A program made the translations under genes and the position numbers. Source: Fragilariopsis cylindrus CCMP1102 (Eukaryota > Bacillariophyta > Bacillariophyceae > Bacillariales > Bacillariaceae). From it: a stretch of DNA of 64,000 nucleotides. Each line of letters opens with the position of its first letter. The first letter of the stretch is position 1. Where the stretch lies: contig FMBT01000381.1 of assembly GCA_900095095.1 (NCBI GenBank), positions 114,754-178,753 on the forward strand, written 5' to 3'. Shown piece by piece: positions 54,956 to 64,000 of the stretch. The notes under the pieces are model-generated. The model searched no databases. It saw only the letters and a list, made by a program, of their open reading frames with translations, and was not told the origin of the DNA.

Positions 54956-56534
54956 AGAATTTTTGGTTCTTGTTCAGTGCGATAGGCGGCGAGCGAGCAA
55001 CTAACAAGCGATTGATCCATTATTATAACTCTACTATTATTTGAAAAATACGAAGAGATAGAAAGTTCACACTGCTAAGCAAACATATTTATTTTTCATA
55101 ACTACTTTAAAAACTTGTTTCTTTAATAGATCTAATTTGAAGAAAATTCTGAACTAACGAATTGAAACTATTCTTTCGTATAAGGACGGCATGGTGTGAT
55201 AAATATTTAATAATGCTACTGAAATATTCCGATCAATTTTTTCAGTGGCAACATGACGGTATATATACATATATATGACACACACACACACACACAATAG
55301 TTGTTGTTGAGTTGTGATCCGGTTAGATAAGAATGCTTGGTGAGAGGAACAAGTGTAGTTCCAAATTTCACTAGCTAATGCATCAAGCAGGATAATGTTC
55401 AATAAAGTGCTTACTTCAGTTACAACAAGTTTTGTACGTTATATGCGTTTTGATGTTGTTTAGCTTTGTATCTCTAATATAGTAGTAGTACTCAAATGAC
55501 ATTGAACAAATAAAGTATTACAAAGAGAAGATGCATCACCATAGCATCTTGCTGTTTGCACACACAGTCAGTACTGTACAGACTCCAAGAGCTGTAAAAC
55601 CCGCCAAGGGCAGCAAAAATTGGTGAGCATCCAGAAAGTTTCTACAAAGAGTCATATAATCAGTTAAACTACCAAAGTAATCACAATTAATATAGAATAA
55701 TAGGCGGGTAGACTGTTGACTTTTCTTCTTTCTAAGAAGTTGAGGAGCAAAGCTGCAGCTTTTAAATAACAAGTTATACAGTTAAACTTTTAGTTGAGAT
55801 CTGATATATACTCAATTCTGCACAAAGCTCTTTAGATGAAATCTCTTCAACTAGATGTTAAGCTGTTAAGCTCTGTTGCCTATATTACATATTATTATAT
55901 ACAACTTGTACTACAGATATTTATCTATTTTCCTAACATTACTACTAAGTTAGTGTGCATTACTGTACTGTAGAGCATAATATCCTAATATCACAACCCT
56001 TTTCTTCAGTCGTGCTGGCTCCGGCGCGCCGCTCTCCTATTTTTAAACTCTTCACTTTTTTTTTTGACGGCGGAAGCATTGCCTACGACAGTATTGTCGT
56101 TTCTCCTTGCACATACATTGTGCGTACGGTACCATCCTTTTATTTATGTACAGTATTTGTTGTTTTGTCATTTCATAATTCATGTTCCGAAGGAAACTTT
56201 CTCTCTTGTCAATCTCTTTTGCTACAATACTGTACGTTACACCAATTCAGCCAGCAACTGTTGCACTTTATAGAACGCAGTCGGGAATGCAAATAGTTTC
56301 CATACGGAAGAGACGGCAGGAAACAAGTTGGTAAAAGCAATCTAGGTCGTTCCTGTTCCATTACATTACATTACATTGGCACATACCATCGATTTCTATC
56401 TTTTTCTTGGAAAGGAGTGTGTCACTGATCAAGAATTCTCTCGCGGAAAAAGAAGTCATTTTGTATTACAGTTCATCCATATCCACACACACACACACGT
56501 AATATTCATCTAAATAATTTGCAACAATACTATA
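54956..56534. other. Intergenic, no gene seen
   Basis: A long stretch with only short open frames. It has several TACTGTA/TACAGTA motifs (near 55575, 55966, 55971, 56142 and 56229). A (CA)n tract lies at 55277-55297 and another at 56482-56500. A minus-strand frame at 55536-55772 ends in a hydrophobic segment after a good 3' splice site, but no partner exon was found. Confidence 0.5.
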
Positions 56535-59500
56535 ATGGAAGGATCTGAACCACCCATAAACGACCCACAAGATTATGCATTACGATTCGAGGACTTGACG
56601 GTCGATGACGATCTTCCGTTATTGGATAGGATTGTTCGTTATTGTCGGTCCGGTATCGCATTACAACGACTGGTCCATGTCAAGATGCTTGCTGAGACGG
56701 CAGAAACTGTGGGGTGAGTTTATTCTGTTTCATCCATCATTGTATCTACTTCTTCTTTTTTAAATATACGATAATATGAACAATCAAAACTCACTGTTAT
56801 CTTCTTCTTCTTTCATTCTGTTCCGATACTATGAATTATAAATGGTGTGCTAACTTTCCACGTGATCTTATCGATAAATGACGTTCGTAAACATAAAATA
56901 TTATTCAACAATACGGCACATGGTCCATTTCTTTTTTGAATCATTTCAAACCTACGCAACAACAACAACAACAAAACACTGATAGTACCAAAGCCGTACT
57001 ATCAACCTTAATTCCGATTCTGGGTTCTCTTGTTACCGATCAGGAATCGGTCATTCGGCAACACCTCGCCTCTCAATTGTTACCGGTGGCACTTGTGGCT
57101 ATGGTACGTAATGTGGGATTAGGACAAAAACATTCAGTTGCCGATATGTTAAACGACAAAAGTTTGCCCAAAATATATGATTCCGAGGGATACCGAACCG
57201 TTACAACGATAGTTGTCGGTCAGTATTTACAAACACTAGTAACGGATGTCGATGTGGACGTACGACGGTCGGCATCCGATTCGTTAGCGGGATTGGCTTT
57301 TCATGTCCGTCGTGACGACGTCGCTTCCGTTATTTTCCCCATACCCTTACGATTGGCACAACAGCAGCAACATCAATTGTCGAAGAGTAAAAAGAATAAA
57401 GCAGAACAGCAACAAACTACACCAGATGAAGGCTTGACGGAAGAATTACGAATCACAGCCGCGAATTTACTAGCCGAATTGGGTGGGGCGGGAGAAAATG
57501 AATCCATTCCACGATCCCTTGTCCGAGAAATGCTTTTACCAGCGGTGCTGGCACTTTGTCGAGATCCTGGTTTTCGTGTACGGAGGGCGGCGGCACAAGC
57601 TTTGCCGCGTGTTCTGGGTGGAACATCCGTCGAAGATTCCAGAAATAAAATATTACCGGCATTCGAAGTGCTTAGCAAGGACGAAGTTTACCGAGTCCGT
57701 AAAAGTACGGGAGAATGTCTAGTCGATATGAGTCGGTCCATGATGATTCTTGTCAAAACTAACGATTCGTCTAATATCAACGCTCTTAGACGACAAACTC
57801 TCATTCCCATCGCTGAAAACCTACTGGCCGATGCAAATAAATTCGTTCGACATGGGATGATGCAATTTTTGGGTCCATTTCTAGCATCCTTTTATCCCTT
57901 CATATATTCTGCCTTGAAAACGATATTGCCGGGAACGTCAGAATCGGATGGGAGCAATCATTCGGGTATCGTCGCTCAGTTTTTTCCACACGCCAGCAGT
58001 ATGGTCAGTCGTCTCAATTCGTCCGCTGCTGCAACCACCAGTGCTCCGACACCGACGTTAACAAGCATAGCCACTGCACGCAAATATTCGATGATCCAAG
58101 AATTACTACGTGCACTTCCTTCGTTTGTTGGTGCCGATCGATCTTCATCTATATCTCTCAAGGCGGTCGTGGCGCACAGAAGAAATTATCCACCTGATCA
58201 TGAAGATATTCGAGAGGTCATGGGAAAATTACTTGATCACTTCACCGGTCTAGCCAAAGTGAATACTGGTGATGACAATACCGATGCCGAAATGAGAGTG
58301 TATTGTGCATACTCATATCCTGCGGTGGTTCTCTTGTTGGGACCAGAAAATTGGGAAGGGCGACTCAGAGACTGCTTTAAGACGTTACTCAATCCAAATT
58401 ACGGATCGAAGGAAAAGACCGGACCAACGGCACCACCCCTTCCCGTGAAACGATGTTTGGCGTCAAGTTTGCATACCGTAGCCCACATATTGGGCCCCGA
58501 AATTACGACGAATGATATCATGCCCATCTTTCGAGATCATTTCCTTAAAGATACTGACGAGTCAGTTCGATTGAACATGATTCGTAATTTTCCCACCTTA
58601 GTTTCCCTGTTGGAGCCACCGTTAAGGAATCAGTACATATTACTTTGGTGTGAAACGATTCGAGGTGAGGAAGTTCTAGGCGCTATGAAACGAAGTGCCA
58701 CTAATCCATTAGTATTGAATTGGAGACAGAGAGACTATGTGTCAAGATGTTTGCCGGAATTGATTGTAATGGTTGATGCTGTCTTTGTGTACAACCATTT
58801 GTGGCCAATCTTAAAGTCGCTATTGACAGATACGGTTAATTTGGTAAGGCAGGATGCAGTCTGGGCTATTCCTCTTCTATTAAAAGCATTTGCTGCTGAG
58901 AATGTAAATGATTTAGATGGGGGATCGAGCCAAAAAGCGAAGGAGACATGGAGTAATTGGGCGTGTCAAGAAGTTACCAGATGGTTGAAGGAAACAATAC
59001 CGAAAATGTCAACATCAAATACCAAGGGGAAAAGCTCGTCTGGAAAAACTGGAAATTTTAGTCAAAGACAGCTATACTGTCAAGTCTGTACGGCCATGAG
59101 TCTTGCCATTCGGTTAGGAGATGGTCTGAAAGATCCAGATGACCCAGTCGTTGAATTGGAATCAAGATTCACCTCTGCCATGCAAACACGGAATTCGAGA
59201 ATAATGATTGAGGAATATGGACCATATCGAAAGCTTACAGATGGAGAACGAAAGCATCTCTCGCGTCTGTTGACCAATGATATTTTGCCTTTAGCACTGG
59301 AATTCAAAGATGACAGAGTAACCAATGTTCGACTTACTCTAAGGAAAACACTACTTTTGGTACCCGAAAATATAGCTCAGTCTTCAGCCTGTCAAGAAGC
59401 GGCACAAAGTCTTCTTGACGAAGTCGAGACATGGGAAAGTTTTGATGGCATCGAAAATACTCCACCGCCCCCACCACCTACGCAGGCGCAGACGCAGAAG

Positions 59501-59674
59501 AGTAATACACAAGGAGCAGATTCGAGACAACAGAACGGAACGGCAGCTGATGCCAACCGAGAAAGTGTTGTTCCCGTTGCGAGGGGGCTTAAAAAGAAAG
59601 GATCCAAACGAGAGAAGAAGAAGGGTGTCGAGAACATCAACGTTGTCCAGAGTGATACAGCGGCAGCCATATGA
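56535..59674 (+). CDS. HEAT-repeat protein, PPP4R1-like phosphatase regulatory subunit
   Basis: Two exons, 56535-56713 and 56986-59674, joined in phase 2 across a GTGAGT...ATAG intron, giving 955 residues. The protein is built of HEAT repeats from about residue 20 to 840. Examples are LIPILGSLVTDQESVIRQHL, LLPAVLALCRDPGFRVRRAA, SKDEVYRVRKSTGECLVDMS and LADANKFVRHGMMQFLGPF. The last resembles WVRQAAFQSLGPF of animal PPP4R1. Length also matches PPP4R1 (about 950) rather than the 590-residue PP2A A subunit. Such proteins scaffold PP4 or PP2A catalytic subunits. Low-complexity insertions (Ser/Thr/Ala around 340-360 and Gly/Ser/Lys around 700) interrupt the array. The C-terminus is a poly-Pro and basic tail. 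The alternative ORF beginning at 56936 lies in the intron and is a shadow at its start. Confidence 0.85.
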
Positions 59675-60541
59675 TGGCTGATGACTAATGACTAATGACT
59701 AGTGTATGATCTTGCTACTACTTGTATTACTTAATACGGTTAGACTGCACACTTATTTCACTTTTTATGATAAATTGCTACTATATATTATTATTATTGA
59801 TGGAACGATAACGATGGAATATTTAATTATTAGGATAGTAGATATTATATAGGATTCATGAATCAAGGTTTGCTCCTGAAGGATAAATCAGGCATAGAAC
59901 AGAATAATTGTAACCCACGTTGTGGGGTATTCTGCGTGTGTGTGTGTATATGTGTGCACTGGTCCAATTGCTTCAACATTGACATCATCAAATGTCAAGA
60001 GCTTCAACTTGCGTCAATAATGTGAGACCAAACCACTACAGTAGTGCTGTCGGAGTGTTGCGGAGTTTCATCCTAGAAAACATTAAGTATACAAGCACAT
60101 ATTAATATTATCAAAAACTATTATCACGTTTAAAAATAATGTGGGTCCTCTATTAGAGACCAAACTTTGAATTATAATATCCAGTATGCGATATTCAAAA
60201 CATAATACAAATGTCACGTACGTTAGTTTGACAGTTAGTTACGTTGGTCATCCAAAATGTTTCCGGTGTCAATTTCAATTTCAATTACAACATGTACACT
60301 ACTCCTATGTTTATTTCGTATTATAGATTAGATTAGATTAGATTAGATTAGACTTTAATTATTAATCAGAATGAATTTAATCTACATTATTATCTGTTAC
60401 TTTATATTGAATAGTCATATCTCTCGTGTATGAAGGATGATTTACTTTCACAGTGATTGTGCGTAGTAGGTCGGCACTCTAGGGAATGGTTTTTAATCTA
60501 TTTTTTATACATTGTAGTAGACTTAGTAACTTCTCTTTCTT
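59675..60541. other. Convergent intergenic region
   Basis: 3' flanks of the HEAT-repeat gene and the next minus-strand gene. It contains a triple GATGACTAATGACTAATGACTA repeat right after the stop (59675-59705), a short (GT)n at 59934-59955 and the ATTAG repeat listed separately. Confidence 0.5.
60325..60352. repeat. (AGATT)n short tandem repeat
   Basis: Five-nucleotide unit AGATT/GATTA repeated five to six times without interruption. It is not telomeric (no TTAGGG). Confidence 0.9.
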
Positions 60542-61153
60542 CTAGTCTCGTAATAGATTCATCAAACAGAATCCCTCTGTCGCATCTTCTTCTAGTCTTT
60601 CTCCCCATTGTAAAACCGATGTTTCTCCGGTTGTTCTTTGTCTCTTTGAAGGAATATCATCATAATCGTCACTACTATCATATACAGGATTTGCTCTTTT
60701 GAGTACCATCATATCATCTTGATTGTCACAATCTGCTGTACGACGAAAGATGGATGGGTTGATATCACAACATAGTAGTTCGTCATCGTCATCATCATCG
60801 TCAGCTTCTAATGATGATGCTGGTTCAACGGACAAGATTTTCAGTGGTGATGATGATTTATTGTTATCTTTCGATAACAGTGCTTGCCAATCTTCAATGT
60901 TTTCCGAGACTTCTTCTTCATTCATAGAACGCTTGTATGGAGTATCCTTACGTATCTTCAACGAAGATGAGGATGATAACTTGGTTGGCTTTGATGTCTG
61001 GAAATTCATGATGTTATTATTATCGTTATTGTTGTTGTTGATATTGTTATTGTTGTTTATTATGTTAGGATGAATAGAAGCACGATTTCGTCGTCGATTT
61101 TTGTAAGCACAAGTTAGGACGTCGCGTGAGGATGATGATTGTACAAAAGTCAT
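60542..61153 (-). CDS. Unrecognised Asn/Ser-rich acidic protein
   Basis: A 203-residue frame from the Met at 61153; the ORF is open to 61294 but the upstream part looks like a 5' UTR. It starts MTFVQSSSSRDVLTCAYKNR, passes a poly-Asn tract (about 35-50), a basic Ser-rich part, an acidic stretch with seven consecutive Asp, and PSKRQRTTGE. The end is LQWGERLEEDATEGFCLMNL. The Lys-Arg motif KRQR could be a nuclear signal. Nothing identifies a family. A possible 5' exon lies at 61588-61440 (starts MNSIVNDHVSDENNGSAVAN and ends at a GTGAGT donor), but I found no matching acceptor upstream of the main frame, so it is not joined here. Confidence 0.45.
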   Translation of the reverse strand: MTFVQSSSSRDVLTCAYKNRRRNRASIHPNIINNNNNINNNNNDNNNIMNFQTSKPTKLSSSSSLKIRKDTPYKRSMNEEEVSENIEDWQALLSKDNNKSSSPLKILSVEPASSLEADDDDDDDELLCCDINPSIFRRTADCDNQDDMMVLKRANPVYDSSDDYDDIPSKRQRTTGETSVLQWGERLEEDATEGFCLMNLLRD

Positions 61154-62428
61154 GATGAATTGATTGATAGATTGATAGTGGTGGATGAGAATTTCAGTTG
61201 GTAAAATTACGTTGAAGAAAAGACAGAGGTTTGAAATATTGTAGAAATAATAATATGGTTTTAAGTTTAGTGTGATCAATGAACGAATGATCAATCAAAA
61301 AGATAAAGTGAAGTGATGAAGTTAAAACCGGCATGTTTTTCGATTTTTTTCCCTTCACTGATATTGATCACACAACGCGCACCGCGAGCCGCACGTACTC
61401 GAAGTTTAAATTTTTTGAAACAATTTAATTACAGTACTCACCTTTTCACTGAGATTGCTACTACTGCTTCTAACGATATTATCTTGATGTCGGGACAATG
61501 GCATTCTACGAAACTTTAATTCTTTATTCGCTACAGCACTACCATTATTCTCGTCAGAGACATGGTCATTGACTATACTATTCATCATGATTTTGGTTTA
61601 TCTTTGTTGATACAAATTACGTACCGTACGATAGATACTTGTAGATTGCTTGATTGTGTTGTTTTGATTTGTGAGGATTATTACAAGCACATCAAACACA
61701 TTTATTTCGAGAGTCGCCCGGCTCAAAAAAAGAAAAAAAGTAACGTTCACTTTTTTGTGGGATTGATGATATTCAGCGAGTTCACCAAAAAATTTAACAA
61801 AATTATACAACGGCAACAGAGTATCGTTCCGTATGTGAGATCTGTGTTTGTCACAACTCTCATAGTAGTATGCGTTGCACGATTCTTTTGGATTAGATAA
61901 ACTTTTGAGCTGTCGAGCGGCACTATCTTGTGACATAATCACGACTTAAACATCACGCACCAATCACCCCTTCATTCTGTTCGGAGTTTTAATGATTTTC
62001 ATGGCTCCTGATAATTGATGATGTACAGTATGATGATGTATGCAATGTCATCGTGTGCTACTACTGAGTAGCTATCGTTAGAACAAGTAGCTGTAGGTCC
62101 GCATTCGTCGCTCTTTAACTAGCAAATATTCTTCTACTGTATAGATACTATACCGGCTTATTGAATGATAATAGAAACAATCAATCTAGTAGTGTCTGAG
62201 AAAAAAATACGATTGTTTGTTTTAGAGTGATGTCATTATTATATTGTACTGTAGTTGCGTCAATTCCAGATTCATACAAGACCCCCCATGTGCATTTGAT
62301 GATTGTTATTAAATTACCATTCAAAAGGATTTCAAATCAAAACTGCGCTACGACCATAAATTAAATAAATGAACGTATTGAATAGATAATAGATACGTCT
62401 ACTTGTTTTCAGTATTCAGTAGTTCAAC
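61154..62428. other. Intergenic with a possible minus-strand exon
   Basis: A coding-like minus-strand frame at 61588-61440 ends at a consensus donor (GAAAAG then GTGAGT). Another at 61942-61850 begins MSQDSAARQLKSLSNPKE. Either could be a leading exon of the gene at 60542 or of a separate small gene. Nothing else is recognised from 61943 to 62428. Confidence 0.35.
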
Positions 62429-63602
62429 TCAAATCTCCCCCTGTATTTTAGAAATGAGGTTTGCAAACTCAGCATCATTTTCTTGATAATGATCTACAAT
62501 ATCCCTCGCATTTTGAGGCAACTTCATCCTAGCGTTTCTTCGTTCCCCTTCTCAACCTTCAACGTGTACAAGTAGTTCCGCAAGATGTGATAGTCGATGG
62601 AATATCTAGCAAAGTTGATACCTTTTGGACCTAAACGTGTCATACCAAATGCCATGATGGCCTAAAATTCCTGGCATGCCCTTTTCTGGTACAGATTTTC
62701 CTACCATGGCCATAACAATTGCTCGGAAGCAACTGTCGCTGATGCCAGCTTTTCATGTGATCCCTTTCCAACAGCTTTTCCTTTTATAGTGAGTCTAGAT
62801 GCCTTTTGAGCTATTTCTGCCATTTTTGCACCTCGTTTGTTGCGGATTGTAAGTGTTTGTGATGATTCGTCCATACGGGTTACGCCTCCTCCTTTTTCTA
62901 CTAGTGGTGCTCCCATATAACCAACTACAATATCTGCTAATCCGTTGGTATAGTCAAAGCATTTCCGACATGACTTGGCAATAGAAGCTTCGGCGATCGT
63001 TCCTGGTAATGTAAAATAAGGCTTGGTAATATACGAATCGGATGTCTTTACATGAACTTGAAAGTCTTGCATAAATTCGTAACCTTGTACCTTATCTATA
63101 CTGCCTGGATTGATCTGAACGCCATCGAGAATAAAGTTGCGTGCAGCCTCGGACGTAGGTGAATTGTCGGCACAATTAGTCCCAATAACATATACTTCGT
63201 CTAGATCTAAATCTGACTGGATAGCTCGAAATGCTTGCACAGCACAAACTACTCCACAAAACAAGAGACGTCGAATAGATGGATCGTTTTGAATTTCGTC
63301 TAAAACACGTAGAGATGGAGCTAAGGCAGGTTTGACACCTCGTCCTCTTAAAACATCATCAGTACTACGAGCCAAGATAGGTTCGGGAGATGCAAAGTTA
63401 TTGCTACCAATGGTGTTGCTACTACTGGCTATACAAACCACGGCATCGACTTGATTAGATTCAAGCATAGCAAGACAAATGCCTGTCACAACACCCGTCC
63501 ATTGTGCATTTTCAACTCTATTCCCTTGTGCTAACCAGATAGGCTCATGTAGGACACCGAATCGTGCCTCGTCCGGTTCTGACGAATCATCACCACTGCT
63601 TA

Positions 63603-63633
<31 letters not shown>

Positions 63634-63992
63634 CCAAGTTATGTTGGATAGATTTCGGTTCCTCCCGTGAACCCATTCCTCCATATCATCTATCCTTGCC
63701 ATACTAGGGCCAAGAAATGCACATGCGTCTTTACTTTGGTAACGAAACTCGTTTCACACAAGCCACATTTTGAACAGTGTTCCTTTGCAGGAAAACGATC
63801 GGGCCAATCAAGAGGATCAATGGGCTTCACCAGATTACTTATCCTTCGAGTACGTGTAGCATCCAAGGGAAAACCTTCATTACTGCAAAATGACGACGTC
63901 CCTGTCGTGATGGGAGAGATTAAAAAAGCACTCAGAAACGATAGGCTTACTAAAGCGCAGAATGAAATCAGTAGTAGCAGATAACGGACCAT
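62429..63992 (-). pseudogene. HCAR/F-DVR-family plastid reductase with several frameshifts
   Basis: A relative of 7-hydroxymethyl chlorophyll a reductase (HCAR) and the ferredoxin-dependent divinyl reductase (BciB), FAD and Fe-S enzymes of the FrhB/FdhB family that act on chlorophyll pigments. It starts with a signal peptide and LSAFLIS, a plastid motif. It has HCSKCGLCE (Fe-S Cys), DACAFLGPSMARIDDMEEWV, VENAQWTGVVTGICLAMLES, ILARSTDDVLRGRGVKPALA, RRLLFCGVVCAVQA, YEFMQDFQV and KCFDYTNGLADIVVGYMG. The coding sequence is broken at least four times by single-base shifts: near 63730-63732, 62720-62726, 62651-62662 and 62544-62548. The C-terminal blocks GPKGINFARYSIDYHILRNY and MKLPQNARDIVDHY remain recognisable in the shifted frames. 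An internal Ser run comes from a GAT-type repeat (63606-63632). It is either a decaying gene or a poorly assembled locus. Confidence 0.8.
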
Positions 63993-64000
63993 TTTATGGG

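Noticed and set aside
55536-55772. Minus-strand frame ending in a hydrophobic segment
   Set aside because: There is a good 3' splice site before it, but no ATG and no partner exon upstream, so a gene cannot be supported.
60325-60352. ATTAG repeat as interstitial telomere
   Set aside because: The unit is five bases and lacks the GGG of TTAGGG-type telomeres.
1-64000. CRISPR array, rRNA operon, viral genes, toxin genes
   Set aside because: None seen on reading; the content is ordinary nuclear eukaryotic genes.

Overview
The window looks like nuclear DNA of a photosynthetic stramenopile, most likely a diatom. It is AT-rich, with short GT-AG introns and long intergenic stretches. Several proteins carry an N-terminal signal peptide followed by an xAF or ASAF-like motif, the bipartite targeting signal of complex red plastids. 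Family content agrees: a bHLH-PAS regulator of the type found in diatoms, a Psb31-like photosystem II extrinsic protein, an HCAR/F-DVR-family plastid reductase, and a short-tailed myosin. I cannot name the species. I saw no rRNA, convincing tRNA, CRISPR array or virus-like region.

Layout. 1-12 kb: bHLH-PAS transcription factor, an unrecognised plastid-targeted protein, a mitochondrial HU-like protein, and a 1582-residue CTC1-like telomere protein on the minus strand. 13-25 kb: a membrane protein with a duplicated ectodomain, a prolyl-4-hydroxylase-like oxygenase interrupted by amino-acid repeats, a Stowaway/mariner-like MITE, a two-pore K+ channel and an ABCG transporter. 26-39 kb: a plastid RRM protein, a plastid ABM-fold protein, a fungal-type cystathionine gamma-synthase-like enzyme, an ArsJ-type GAPDH divergent from glycerate 2-kinase, and a mitochondrial m-AAA protease. 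39-54 kb: a myosin, a conserved acidic protein, serine acetyltransferase, a CPBP protease with an EF-hand-like tail, and an unrecognised basic protein. 54-64 kb: Psb31-like protein, a PPP4R1-like HEAT protein, an unrecognised acidic protein, and a frameshifted HCAR/F-DVR relative.

Genes are mostly unrelated neighbours, as is normal in a eukaryote. The one tight pairing is GAPDH and glycerate kinase, which share a divergent 445-bp upstream region. Sulfur assimilation appears twice (serine acetyltransferase and cystathionine gamma-synthase). I resolved introns by hand in eight genes, including a 12-nt and a 34-nt micro-exon. Several genes (myosin, the 44-46 kb gene, CPBP protease, the 51-53 kb gene, HCAR) need a frame change that I could not explain by splicing, although long ORFs elsewhere are intact. 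That contrast is one of the more useful things to check.
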